Source of the DNA: Anaerolineales bacterium
GTDB taxonomy: Bacteria; Chloroflexota; Anaerolineae; Anaerolineales; E44-bin32
Reading direction: 5' to 3'
Assembly: GCA_030673085.1 (NCBI GenBank)
Contig: DAOVFE010000017.1
Coordinates: 1-13,016 of the forward strand
DNA length: 13,016 bases
Part shown: positions 6,171 through 13,016 of the stretch, piece by piece
Numbering within the stretch: position 1 is the stretch's first letter
Layout: each line of letters begins with the position of its first letter
Notes under the pieces: model-generated
Seen by the model: only the letters and a program-made list of their open reading frames with translations
Databases searched by the model: none
Told to the model about the DNA's origin: nothing
Translations under genes and position numbers: made by a program

Positions 6171-7853
6171 ATGCCCTTCGTAGCAGGAGAAAATGTTGGT
6201 CCATATCGGATCCTAGAGCAGCTCGGGCAAGGCGGCATGGCGACAGTATATAAGGCCTACCACCCAGCGCTGGATCGTAAGGTGGCGATCAAGGTTCTTC
6301 ACGCAGCATTAAGGGGAGATCCACATTTCCTCCAGCGATTTATTCGAGAAGCTCGTGTTGTAGCGCAACTGGAACACCCCAATATTGTACCGATTTATGA
6401 TTTCGAAGAGAAAGAGGGTCAACCCTATCTGGTAATGAAGTTTATCGAGGGTGAGACACTCAAAGCGCGGCTGGCGAGGGGTACATTATCTATCGACGAA
6501 ACGATAGCAATCACTCGCGAGATCGGCAAGGCATTAAGCTATGCTCATCAGCGTGGCGTCCTGCATCGAGACGTAAAGCCCTCTAATATTCTACTGTGCA
6601 ATGACGGCCGCATTTATTTAGGCGACTTTGGGTTGGCGCGGATTGTTGCAGCGGGCGAGTCGACCCTTTCAAGCGACATGATGATGGGAACGCCTCAGTA
6701 TATTTCGCCAGAGCAGGCGCGGGGCGAGCGAGATTTAGATGCGGGAACGGACATTTACTCATTTGGCGTGGTTTTATATGAGATGGTTGTCGGCCGGGTT
6801 CCTTTTCAGGCAGATACGCCTTTCTCAATTATTCACGATCATATCTATACCCCTCTCCCGCTTCCCTCGCGGATAAACCCGGATGTGCCAGAGGTGATTG
6901 AAAAAACCTTACTTAAGGCTCTGGCTAAAGAAAGACAGGATCGATTTTCAGATGTTGAATTGATGGTCGAGGCTTTTACAGCTGGGTTGGAGGGTGCAGA
7001 AAGTGCTTTAGAAACAGCCTCGGGTACAATACCGATTGAAACAGAAATCCACACTCGATCTATGCATGAGGAAAGCAAGGAGCGTATTCAACCTCCAAGA
7101 GCTTCGTCGGGTTTTGATAGAGTATCCCCGAAAGGGGAAGAGGGCGGCGCAGTTGCTGAAAAACAACCCAAGCGGAGCTTTCGCTGGGTATGGATTGCAG
7201 TTGGCCTGATAATGGCTTGTCTTAGCGGATTGATGATCTTAAGTGTGGTGGATAAAATTGGACGTAATGGTGAGCATTCTGGAGAAATTAATCAGCCACA
7301 GATCATGGAACCTAAGGATGCAAATGCATATTTTGAAATGGGGCAGAATTTGCTTGATGAAGGGAATGTGCAAGATGCCGTAGTCGCCTTTTCAAGAGCT
7401 GCAACGCTCTATATGGAAGAAGGCAAATACCGGGAGGCGGCGAAGGTCTATTGTTCGCTTATACAGGCTTCAGACGGGCAGTTGAGAAATATGCCCCAGA
7501 TGGTGGAAGGTTTAATGCAAGCCCTTTTCTTAGGAGCAGGAGAAGATATCTTACCTGTGGTTGATGAAGCGCGGGAAATCAACCCTGATTCGCCTATGTG
7601 GCCGGCAATTGATGCTCGTATTATGCTTATAATAAGGGGACCGGAGGGGGCAAAGGATATGCTGACAAACCATTTGATGCAAAATACTGATGATATCTTT
7701 GCACGGGCGGTTCGGGCAGAATTACAATATACGCTCGGCAATAAAGAACGAGCTATGTCGGATGCTGAATGGGTGCTATCTCAAGAAAAAATCCCCGATT
7801 GGCTTAGGAAGCATATCGAAAAATTAGTCGAAGATATTCGAATCTCGTCATAA
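6171..7853 (+). CDS. Transmembrane Hanks-type Ser/Thr protein kinase with C-terminal TPR-like region
   Basis: A 560-residue protein that should phosphorylate Ser/Thr of cytoplasmic proteins. The kinase domain (about 12-270) is intact: Gly-rich loop GQGGMATVYKA (19-29), ATP-anchoring Lys41 in VAIKV, catalytic loop HRDVKPSN starting at His132 (base Asp134), DFG at 152-154, and an activation segment ending in GTPQYISPEQARG. A polar linker of about 65 residues follows, then one transmembrane helix (339-360). The remaining 200 residues include at least one TPR-like unit (about 384-417) and more helical-repeat-like sequence. With a single helix they would lie outside the membrane as a sensor or scaffold. 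There are no PASTA repeats. GGAG at 6162-6165, 5 nt upstream, supports the ATG. The tpiA start follows 18 nt after the stop, so the kinase shares its transcript with a glycolytic gene. Targets are unknown; YvcK and the neighbouring enzymes are candidates by context only. Confidence 0.93.
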   Translation: MPFVAGENVGPYRILEQLGQGGMATVYKAYHPALDRKVAIKVLHAALRGDPHFLQRFIREARVVAQLEHPNIVPIYDFEEKEGQPYLVMKFIEGETLKARLARGTLSIDETIAITREIGKALSYAHQRGVLHRDVKPSNILLCNDGRIYLGDFGLARIVAAGESTLSSDMMMGTPQYISPEQARGERDLDAGTDIYSFGVVLYEMVVGRVPFQADTPFSIIHDHIYTPLPLPSRINPDVPEVIEKTLLKALAKERQDRFSDVELMVEAFTAGLEGAESALETASGTIPIETEIHTRSMHEESKERIQPPRASSGFDRVSPKGEEGGAVAEKQPKRSFRWVWIAVGLIMACLSGLMILSVVDKIGRNGEHSGEINQPQIMEPKDANAYFEMGQNLLDEGNVQDAVVAFSRAATLYMEEGKYREAAKVYCSLIQASDGQLRNMPQMVEGLMQALFLGAGEDILPVVDEAREINPDSPMWPAIDARIMLIIRGPEGAKDMLTNHLMQNTDDIFARAVRAELQYTLGNKERAMSDAEWVLSQEKIPDWLRKHIEKLVEDIRISS

Positions 7854-7858
7854 GAGGT

Positions 7859-7864
7859 GGGAGG
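7859..7864 (+). promoter_or_regulatory. Ribosome binding site deciding the tpiA start
   Basis: GGGAGG lies 7 nt before the ATG at 7872. It overlaps the codons of the alternative GTG start at 7857, which makes that start unlikely. Confidence 0.75.
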
Positions 7865-7871
7865 CCAGAAG

Positions 7872-8633
7872 ATGGGGCGAATGCCATTGGTAGCTGGAAA
7901 CTGGAAAATGAATAATACGGTTGCGGAAGCTATCGAGCTGGTGGACGCAATGTTGCCTCGTATAAACGGGATATCTGATGTTGAGAGGCTAGTTTGTCCA
8001 CCATTCACTGCCATTTGCAGCGTAAGGCAAAAACTGAAAGACAGTGATGTTCAGATTGGGGCTCAAAATCTATATTGGGAAGATGGCGGAGCGTTTACTG
8101 GGGCGATTTCGCCATTGATGCTGAAGGAATTTTGCAGCTACGTTATCATTGGCCACTCTGAAAGGCGAGCATATTTTAGAGAGACAGATGAGACTGTGAA
8201 CCGTAGAGTTAAAGCTGCTCTTCATCATGACCTGCGAGCTATTATTTGCGTTGGCGAGACGCTGGCAGAAAACGAGTCTGGCATGACGGATGAAGTCATC
8301 CGCCGAGAGGTAAGGATCGGTTTACAGGGACTGGAACTCGAAGATGCAACTCGGATAGTGATTGCGTATGAGCCCATTTGGGCGATTGGAACCGGCAGGG
8401 CCGCAACTCCAGAAGGCGCTAATGCAGTGATTGCCGGATCTATCCGGTCGACGCTGGCGGAAATGCTGACGCCGGATATAGCTCAGTCAATTCGAGTACT
8501 GTATGGCGGCAGTATCAAACCGGTAAATGCAGCCGGATTCTTTGCAATGCCTGAGATTGATGGAGGGCTGATTGGCGGTGCAAGTCTGCGAGCGGATGAC
8601 TTTATAGAGATTGTAGCTGCTGCTCGCATCTAA
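7872..8633 (+). CDS. tpiA: Triosephosphate isomerase
   Basis: Interconverts dihydroxyacetone phosphate and glyceraldehyde 3-phosphate in the cytosol, feeding Gap. The product of 253 residues matches the family's usual 250. The catalytic set is complete: Asn10 and Lys12 in AGNWKMN, His95 in IGHSERR, and the general base Glu167 in AYEPIWAIGTG. The phosphate-binding segments YGGSIKP and GLIGGASL are also present. The frame is open from a GTG at 7857, but a GGGAGG site 7 nt before the ATG at 7872 favours the shorter protein. It is separated from its usual partner pgk by the kinase gene and a promoter region, and is followed 11 nt later by the membrane-protein gene. Confidence 0.96.
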   Translation: MGRMPLVAGNWKMNNTVAEAIELVDAMLPRINGISDVERLVCPPFTAICSVRQKLKDSDVQIGAQNLYWEDGGAFTGAISPLMLKEFCSYVIIGHSERRAYFRETDETVNRRVKAALHHDLRAIICVGETLAENESGMTDEVIRREVRIGLQGLELEDATRIVIAYEPIWAIGTGRAATPEGANAVIAGSIRSTLAEMLTPDIAQSIRVLYGGSIKPVNAAGFFAMPEIDGGLIGGASLRADDFIEIVAAARI

Positions 8634-8644
8634 GGGGATGAGGG

Positions 8645-9418
8645 ATGCCCTCCTTAACGCTATGGCTTTGGTTTGGCCTAACTCTGGCCGCGCTGTTAAT
8701 CATACAGCGCGGCCTGCTTAATCGTATATATAGGCTGTTCTTTTTCATCAGCCGTAACGATAGCCTGGCGTCACTAATGTATTCGCTGCTATTCTTCCCC
8801 GGCATTGCGCTTCACGAGATCAGCCATTGGCTGGCCGCACATCTGCTTGGTGTAAATATCCATGCTTTTTCACTCTTACCGCGCCGCAATGAAGAGGGAA
8901 AGATCGAGCTTGGATATGTTGAGACTGAAGTCACGGGCTGGTTCCGGGCAGCATTAATAGGCGCCGCTCCCTTGCTTGCCGGTATTGGGGCCATTTGGCT
9001 CATGTCTCATAATATTTTGGCTATTGATGATCTAGCAAAGGCCATGCTTTTAGCAGATTGGAAGCGCGCCTCAGCCGGATTGCGCATTTTGATGTTGACC
9101 CCGGACATAATTGTCTGGATTTATTTAATATTTTCAATTAGCAATACAATGTTGCCTTCGGCGAGGGATCGCTCGGCCTGGTTGCCTGCCGGATTGGTTC
9201 TATGCACTATTGCAATTGGTCTTCATTTCCTTGGTTATCTCTCAAATGCTGTAACCTGGGCTTTGCCGCTTGTTGAGACAGGTATACAGACAATTGTGGG
9301 TTGCTTTGTAGTTGCGGCTATGCTTGATCTGCTCTTTTTTCTTCCAGTTCTGATCGCCGAATGGATCCTCAATGAACCGATTTTTCATCACCCTCGTTCG
9401 GCTCAAGGCCGGGAATGA
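8645..9418 (+). CDS. M50-like integral membrane protein with HEISH zinc motif
   Basis: A 257-residue, strongly hydrophobic protein with about five or six predicted membrane segments (for example around 4-21, 45-56, 83-101, 147-166, 178-196 and 217-240). The second ends in GIALHEISH (53-61), where His57, Glu58 and His61 match the HExxH zinc site of M50 site-2-type proteases. A later segment, SNTMLPSARD, gives Asn167, Pro171 and Asp175, resembling the Asn-Pro-Asp third-ligand motif of the family but without the usual Gly after Asp. No PDZ or CBS domain is present. It is therefore a divergent intramembrane metalloprotease candidate with unknown substrate; a non-proteolytic membrane role cannot be excluded. 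AAGGGG is 7 nt before the ATG and the gene starts 11 nt after tpiA, as the last gene of the plus-strand unit. Confidence 0.75.
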   Translation: MPSLTLWLWFGLTLAALLIIQRGLLNRIYRLFFFISRNDSLASLMYSLLFFPGIALHEISHWLAAHLLGVNIHAFSLLPRRNEEGKIELGYVETEVTGWFRAALIGAAPLLAGIGAIWLMSHNILAIDDLAKAMLLADWKRASAGLRILMLTPDIIVWIYLIFSISNTMLPSARDRSAWLPAGLVLCTIAIGLHFLGYLSNAVTWALPLVETGIQTIVGCFVVAAMLDLLFFLPVLIAEWILNEPIFHHPRSAQGRE

Positions 9419-9473
9419 CTACGACCACTGAGAACAATATTCGGATGGAATAAGTGCATTTGGAGTAATGGTT

Positions 9474-9500
9474 AATAGATAATATGCAACAATATCTATT
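9474..9500. terminator. AT-rich hairpin in the convergent intergenic gap
   Basis: Arms AATAGATA (9474-9481) and TATCTATT (9493-9500) pair over 8 bp around an 11-nt loop, between the 3' ends of the membrane-protein gene and the polyprenyl synthase gene. Its position suggests a shared 3'-end element, but the stem has only one G-C pair and no clear T-tract, so it would be weak. Nothing else stands out in 9419-9518. Confidence 0.3.
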
Positions 9501-9518
9501 GGAATCGCCGATACAATT

Positions 9519-10490
9519 TTATATGCGGAGATCGACAATGTAATGAGCTATTTCGATAAGTGCGCTGCGCTCTACAGTATTAGGCATTGAAGCTAATTGT
9601 TCGATGCCTGCTTGGGAAAATTCATTTGCCTTTTGAATTGAACGTTTAATTGCGTCTGAGACTTGAATTGCTTTAATGAGCTTATTCAAGTCTTCTTCAT
9701 CGATAGTCTCATGATTGAGGATTAATTGTAATAACGGGTCGTCGCGGTGGTCTTCCATGTATAAGATGAATGGGAGGGTAATAATTCTATTCCGCAAATC
9801 ACTTCCCACGGGTTTTCCTATTTCCGCCGGATTTCCTACAAAATCAAGTACATCATCAATGATTTGAAATGCCATGCCTATTTGGTATCCATAGCGCTTC
9901 ATAGCCGCCTGACATGTTTTGGAGCAGGGGCTTAAAATGGCTGAGCAGAAGGATGAGGTTTCGAAGAGAGAAGCTGTCTTTGCATAGATTCGTTGATAAT
10001 AGCTTTCATGCATATCTCCATGCTGATTGCCTAAAAGCTGAGCAATTTCGCCATGCGAAATTATTGTCAGTGTGCGGGTAAACAGTTCCATAACATCGAG
10101 GGATCCCGTATCTACTGCCAAATGGGCTGCTCTGGCGAAGATAAAATCGCCGATAAGCACGGCTACATCTGGTGACCATTGTGAGTTAATAGTAGGGTTG
10201 CCGCGACGAAATTGAGCGCTGTCAATCAGGTCGTCATGAACCAGGGTTGCGGTATGCAGCATCTCTACTGCTGTGGCAAAGCTGATGATACGATCATCTG
10301 GCCCATCTAGCATTCTGCCCGTTAGCAAGATTATCGCAGGTCGAATCTGTTTGCCGCTGGGTGATACAAAGCGATTCAAGATTGCCTTTATAGTGGGATC
10401 GGCCAAGGCATATGTTTCCCGCATGCGGGAGTAAACTAGTTCAAGATCTGAATGAATGAGCTCATTAAATTTAGGAGTTATTCGTTTCAT
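9519..10490 (-). CDS. Polyprenyl diphosphate synthase, probable long-chain trans type
   Basis: Condenses isopentenyl diphosphate units onto an allylic primer to make the prenyl tail of respiratory quinones. The 323-residue protein has GKQIRP (46-51), the first Asp-rich motif DDLID (86-90), the KTASLF segment at 171-176, and the second Asp-rich motif DDVLD (212-216). Ala81, five residues before the first motif, is small rather than aromatic, which by the known chain-length rule suggests a long product such as octaprenyl. The segment between KTA and the second motif is unusual: where most family members have small residues and glycines, it has three cysteines (182, 189, 193). The start overlaps the end of the TatD-family gene by 20 nt and has only a weak ribosome site, so translation is probably coupled. 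It is the last gene of a three-gene operon. Confidence 0.93.
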   Translation of the reverse strand: MKRITPKFNELIHSDLELVYSRMRETYALADPTIKAILNRFVSPSGKQIRPAIILLTGRMLDGPDDRIISFATAVEMLHTATLVHDDLIDSAQFRRGNPTINSQWSPDVAVLIGDFIFARAAHLAVDTGSLDVMELFTRTLTIISHGEIAQLLGNQHGDMHESYYQRIYAKTASLFETSSFCSAILSPCSKTCQAAMKRYGYQIGMAFQIIDDVLDFVGNPAEIGKPVGSDLRNRIITLPFILYMEDHRDDPLLQLILNHETIDEEDLNKLIKAIQVSDAIKRSIQKANEFSQAGIEQLASMPNTVERSALIEIAHYIVDLRI

Positions 10491-11292
10491 CGTCTATACC
10501 AAATAGGATAGAGGCATTCTGGCGTGTAATGTTGGCTATTATGCAGTAATCAATATTAAATTCTTTTGCTAATGCTTCTGCAATAAGGCGGACCCGTGCG
10601 GGCTCATTTCTTTTCCCTCGATGAGGATGAGGCGACAAGTAGGGCGCATCTGTCTCGGTTAGAAGACGCTCAAGAGGGAGTTGCCTTGTGATCTCCCGTC
10701 GAAGTTCTGCATTACGGAAGGTGATTGGGCCGGCAATGCCAATATAGAAGCCGGCTTCGATCGCTTTTAATGCGGAATCAAGATCTGCCGAGAAAGCATG
10801 TAGTACTCCTGCCCTCGACTGAAGCTCCGGGGATAAACTGGCGGAAAAATCAAGCAGGTTCCTAATCACTGTATTAATGGCTTCTCTGTTGTGGACGATA
10901 ACAGGCAATCCAAGATCTGCTGCAATGGCCAATTGAGCCTGGAAAGCTTCTATTTGTATCTCATGAGGGGAAAGATTACGGTAGAAATCCAATCCGATTT
11001 CACCAATTGCGACCACACGCGGCGATTGGGCTAGTTTTCGTAGCTCTATTTCAGCTGCGTGATTCCAAGAGGATGCAGCGTGAGGATGAATCCCCACGGC
11101 GGCGTAGATATCCGGATGTTTCTCGGCCAGCTTGACTGCGCTTCGACTGCCATCAAGATCAATTCCAGGCACGATTAGCCATTGTATGCCGGCGGATATT
11201 GCGTTGGCTAGAACCTGATCTCGGTCTGAATCATATTCGGGCGCATTGAGGTGGCAGTGGGTATCGGCCAGGAATGCGCAGTTTGCCGTCAT
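10471..11292 (-). CDS. tatD: TatD-family metal-dependent hydrolase (DNase-like)
   Basis: A 273-residue TIM-barrel amidohydrolase-superfamily protein. Relatives act as Mg-dependent 3'-5' exonucleases or as D-aminoacyl/oxidative-damage clean-up enzymes. Metal ligands and signatures are all visible: DTHCHL at 10-15, VGIHPHA, AIGEIGLDFYR with the bridging Glu, the histidine of PVIVHNREA, the histidine of GVLHAFSA, and TETDAPYLSP near the C-terminus. The start ATG overlaps the stop of the phosphohexomutase gene as ATGA, and no strong ribosome site is present, which indicates translational coupling. The physiological substrate of YcfH/TatD-type proteins is not settled, so DNase is a family-based label. 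The gene symbol is used in the family sense only. Confidence 0.92.
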   Translation of the reverse strand: MTANCAFLADTHCHLNAPEYDSDRDQVLANAISAGIQWLIVPGIDLDGSRSAVKLAEKHPDIYAAVGIHPHAASSWNHAAEIELRKLAQSPRVVAIGEIGLDFYRNLSPHEIQIEAFQAQLAIAADLGLPVIVHNREAINTVIRNLLDFSASLSPELQSRAGVLHAFSADLDSALKAIEAGFYIGIAGPITFRNAELRREITRQLPLERLLTETDAPYLSPHPHRGKRNEPARVRLIAEALAKEFNIDYCIIANITRQNASILFGIDDETNNS

Positions 11293-12716
11293 TTAATGCC
11301 AACGATCCGCAATCCGTCCTGCAGGATTGGCTGGACACGGTCCTTTTTAGTTGTCTCGCAATAGACGCGTACAATAGGCTCTGTTCCTGAGAATCGAATT
11401 AAAAGCCAGCCTCCGTCTTCCAGACCGAACTTATAGCCATCAACTATATTAAGGCCAGTGACTTTAAGTCCCCCAATTAACTTGGGTTTAGCATTTAAAA
11501 TGCCATCTTCAAGTTCCTTACGTGATTGGGGAGGCAGCGGGGAGTCGATTCGATCATAGTAGTGAGCGCCGATCAGTTTGAATAATCGGCTTATTAATTC
11601 AGACGGCTTGGCTTTAAGACGCACCATCATATCAAGAATATAAAGGCCAGCGAGGATTCCGTCGCGTTCTGGCACATGATTACGAAAAGCATAGCCGCCT
11701 GATTCTTCGCCGCCGATGAGTGCATCAACTTCCAGCATCTTGGGTGCTACGTATTTAAACCCAACACCGGTTTCATAAACTGGCACATCATACATCTTTC
11801 CGAGGATGTTTAGCATTGAAGTGGTTGAAAGCGTCTTTACAATCGGCCCCCGCTCTTTACGAACCTCAAGCAGGTAATATGCTAATAGCGCAAAAACACG
11901 CAATTGGTCGATGAATACGCCATTTTCATCTCCGACGCCAACGCGATCGGCGTCTCCATCATTAATCAACAGCACATCTGCTGAGTGCTCGACGGATGCT
12001 CTAAGACCGACATTGATATTGGGCGGAATAGGTTCAGGACGCAGCATTTCGGGGAAAAGAGGGTTGCGTTGATTATGAATCTCGATTACCTTCGTCGTTC
12101 CCCCCGCGAGCAATTTGGGAAACCAACCAGCACCATTTCCCCACATTGGATCGACCATTACTGTAAAACCGCTCTGGCGAATAGGTTCGAGATCGATTAA
12201 ATTCTCGATTTGGGAAATATAGGCTGGAGCGGGATCGAAGATTTTTATTTGGCCGCTGGCAAGTCCGTCTTTAAGTGGAAGGTATGGGATCTGGGTGTTA
12301 TCCTTCGGTATTACGGCTTCGATTTGATTCAGACCTTGCGGCGCTACAGCGCCGCCATGGCGATCACGGACTTTGAAACCGTTGTCGCTTGCCGGATTGT
12401 GGGAGGCGGTAATATTTATAGCCCCGGCGGCACCCTCGGCTATGATTGAATAGGAAATAACCGGAGTTGGAGTTGGTCCGTTCGTAAGCAAGACTTTGAA
12501 CCCGTGAGCGGCGAGAACTTCAGCAGCGGCAGCCGCGAAGTCTTCAGATGCGAAGCGTTTGTCATATCCAACGACTATGGATTTGTCATTTCCTTCGGTT
12601 TCTAGCAAATACTGTGAGAAACCGTAGGTACATCGGCGGACAGCATTGAAATTATAGTCGTCAGCAATGCGTCCCCGCCATCCATCCGTGCCGAATTTGA
12701 TCGCCGTTGATGCCAT
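11289..12716 (-). CDS. Phosphohexomutase (phosphoglucomutase/phosphomannomutase family)
   Basis: Moves phosphate between C6 and C1 of a hexose through a phosphoserine intermediate in the cytosol, linking glycolysis to nucleotide-sugar synthesis. The 475-residue protein shows the four-domain alpha-D-phosphohexomutase layout: FGTDGWRG at 8-15, active-site TASHNP with phosphoserine Ser105, metal-binding DGDADR (253-258), sugar-specificity loop GEESGG (336-341), and the phosphate-binding RFSGTEP (441-447). GEES-type loops are commonly seen in glucose-specific mutases, while GEMS marks dual mannose/glucose enzymes and phosphoglucosamine mutases. Glucose 1-/6-phosphate is therefore the likelier substrate, by inference. 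AAGGAGG at 12721-12727, 4 nt upstream, fixes the start. It is the first gene of the minus-strand operon and overlaps the next by 4 nt. Confidence 0.92.
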   Translation of the reverse strand: MASTAIKFGTDGWRGRIADDYNFNAVRRCTYGFSQYLLETEGNDKSIVVGYDKRFASEDFAAAAAEVLAAHGFKVLLTNGPTPTPVISYSIIAEGAAGAINITASHNPASDNGFKVRDRHGGAVAPQGLNQIEAVIPKDNTQIPYLPLKDGLASGQIKIFDPAPAYISQIENLIDLEPIRQSGFTVMVDPMWGNGAGWFPKLLAGGTTKVIEIHNQRNPLFPEMLRPEPIPPNINVGLRASVEHSADVLLINDGDADRVGVGDENGVFIDQLRVFALLAYYLLEVRKERGPIVKTLSTTSMLNILGKMYDVPVYETGVGFKYVAPKMLEVDALIGGEESGGYAFRNHVPERDGILAGLYILDMMVRLKAKPSELISRLFKLIGAHYYDRIDSPLPPQSRKELEDGILNAKPKLIGGLKVTGLNIVDGYKFGLEDGGWLLIRFSGTEPIVRVYCETTKKDRVQPILQDGLRIVGIK

Positions 12717-12720
12717 CTTG

Positions 12721-12727
12721 CCTCCTT
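12721..12727 (-). promoter_or_regulatory. Strong ribosome binding site of the phosphohexomutase gene
   Basis: AAGGAGG on the minus strand matches the anti-Shine-Dalgarno fully but is only 4 nt from the ATG, shorter than for the other genes here (5-8 nt). Confidence 0.75.
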
Positions 12728-12791
12728 ATGATTTAAATTATGTGTATGTGCCAGAAAGCAAATAAACAAGGCAAAAGTTAGCCTGGTTGTC

Positions 12792-12822
12792 AGTGTAGCA
12801 TATGCTAATGCTTTATTCACAA
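12792..12822 (-). promoter_or_regulatory. Candidate promoter of the phosphohexomutase-tatD-polyprenyl synthase operon
   Basis: Minus strand: TGC followed by TACACT (-10 at 12792-12797, extended type) and a -35-like TTGTGA at 12817-12822, spaced 19 bp. The spacing is long, but the extended -10 may compensate. The leader would be about 70 nt. The match is moderate, and other AT-rich hexamers nearby could serve instead. Confidence 0.35.
12796..12807. repeat. 12-bp perfect palindrome overlapping the pgm-operon promoter
   Basis: TAGCATATGCTA is self-complementary and covers the edge of the candidate -10 and part of the spacer. That is where a repressor dimer would block RNA polymerase. The palindrome is certain; the operator role is a guess. 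Confidence 0.35.
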
Positions 12823-12832
12823 TAAGATCAAT

Positions 12833-12851
12833 TAATGGTAAAAGTCCATTA
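12833..12851. repeat. 6-bp inverted repeat TAATGG / CCATTA
   Basis: Arms TAATGG (12833-12838) and CCATTA (12846-12851) with a 7-nt spacer lie just upstream of the candidate minus-strand promoter. Short enough to be chance; a binding site for a dimeric regulator is possible. Confidence 0.25.
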
Positions 12852-12891
12852 CCGTTTCTGTTTGAATCGAAAATGATATAAGCGCCTGTTG

Positions 12892-12927
12892 AAAAAAGCA
12901 GCAGCTAGGCACATTTGGGCTTTTTTT
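12892..12927. terminator. A-tract/T-tract hairpin, possible bidirectional terminator or attenuator
   Basis: AAAAAAGC (12892-12899) can pair with GCTTTTTT (12919-12926), giving an 8-bp stem and a 19-nt loop, with a T-run on either strand. Only two pairs are G-C, so stability is low. No gene ends here; it lies in the roughly 290-bp space between the minus-strand operon start and the putative plus-strand start, where it could insulate the two directions. Confidence 0.25.
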
Positions 12928-13002
12928 GGCGTATTCATATATGGAAATCATTATACCGTGAAAGTAAAGAGTGAGAAAAGAGAGTGTTGAAAAAGAGGAA
13001 TC

Positions 13003-13016
13003 ATGGGAAAAAGCCA
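13003..13016 (+). CDS. Possible start of a divergent gene, cut by the right edge
   Basis: An ATG at 13003-13005 is preceded by AGAGGAA (12994-13000), a purine-rich ribosome-site-like run, and reads Met-Gly-Lys-Ser before the window ends. The orientation fits a divergent neighbour of the phosphohexomutase operon. Four codons cannot identify a product, and a chance match is quite possible. Confidence 0.3.

Noticed and set aside
7857..7871. GTG start for tpiA giving five extra residues
   Set aside because: The GGGAGG ribosome site overlaps these codons and is correctly spaced for the ATG at 7872.
12602..12820. Short minus-strand frame whose N-terminus looks like a signal peptide
   Set aside because: It begins with a GTG inside the candidate promoter, has no ribosome site, and runs out of frame into the phosphohexomutase gene.
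12926..12957. TTGGCG ... TATACC as a promoter for the right-edge plus-strand gene
   Set aside because: The spacer is 20 bp and both hexamers are poor. With only four codons of the gene visible, I cannot support it.
1..13016. CRISPR arrays, tRNA/rRNA genes, insertion sequences or prophage
   Set aside because: No regularly spaced direct repeats, cloverleaf-like sequences, transposase motifs or terminal repeats were seen. The window is almost fully accounted for by housekeeping genes.

Overview
This 13 kb window looks like an ordinary chromosomal stretch of a free-living bacterium built around lower glycolysis and gluconeogenesis. I see no mobile element, CRISPR array, rRNA or tRNA. The gene set points to a deep-branching lineage. 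It combines an archaeal-type cofactor-independent phosphoglycerate mutase, a YvcK/CofD-like protein with an N-terminal membrane hairpin, a Hanks-type Ser/Thr kinase with TPR repeats, and a GEESGG-type phosphohexomutase. Chloroflexota (Anaerolineae-like) is my favoured guess, with Armatimonadota-like lineages as an alternative. This is inference from gene content; no sequence search was possible.

Layout. (1) Minus strand, 1-2113: a sugar-type ABC importer ATPase (MsmK/UgpC/MalK class), then apgM, which runs off the left edge. A strong 10-bp hairpin lies between them. (2) Plus strand, 2305-9418: yvcK, gap and pgk are closely spaced. A gap of about 220 bp follows, holding a 9-bp inverted repeat and an extended -10 promoter. 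Then come a transmembrane Ser/Thr protein kinase, tpiA, and a small M50-like integral membrane protein with an HEISH motif. (3) Minus strand, 9519-12716: a tight operon, read right to left, of phosphohexomutase, TatD-family hydrolase and long-chain polyprenyl diphosphate synthase, with 4-nt and 20-nt overlaps. It converges on region 2 across a 100-bp gap with an AT-rich hairpin. (4) 12717-13016: a regulatory region with a palindrome over the likely pgm promoter, and possibly the first codons of a divergent plus-strand gene at the right edge.

How the genes fit together. TpiA, Gap, Pgk and ApgM carry carbon from dihydroxyacetone phosphate to 2-phosphoglycerate and back. The ABC ATPase suggests sugar import, and the phosphohexomutase links hexose phosphates to polysaccharide or envelope precursors. 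YvcK is known in Firmicutes and Mycobacterium as a UDP-sugar-binding factor needed on gluconeogenic carbon sources, and as a substrate of PASTA-type Ser/Thr kinases. Finding yvcK upstream of gap-pgk and a Ser/Thr kinase inserted between pgk and tpiA is the most interesting point of the window. Also worth checking is the yvcK start, where a near-consensus promoter leaves little or no room for a 5' leader before an in-frame GTG.

I found no convincing undescribed system. The findings are specific testable oddities in an otherwise conventional metabolic region.
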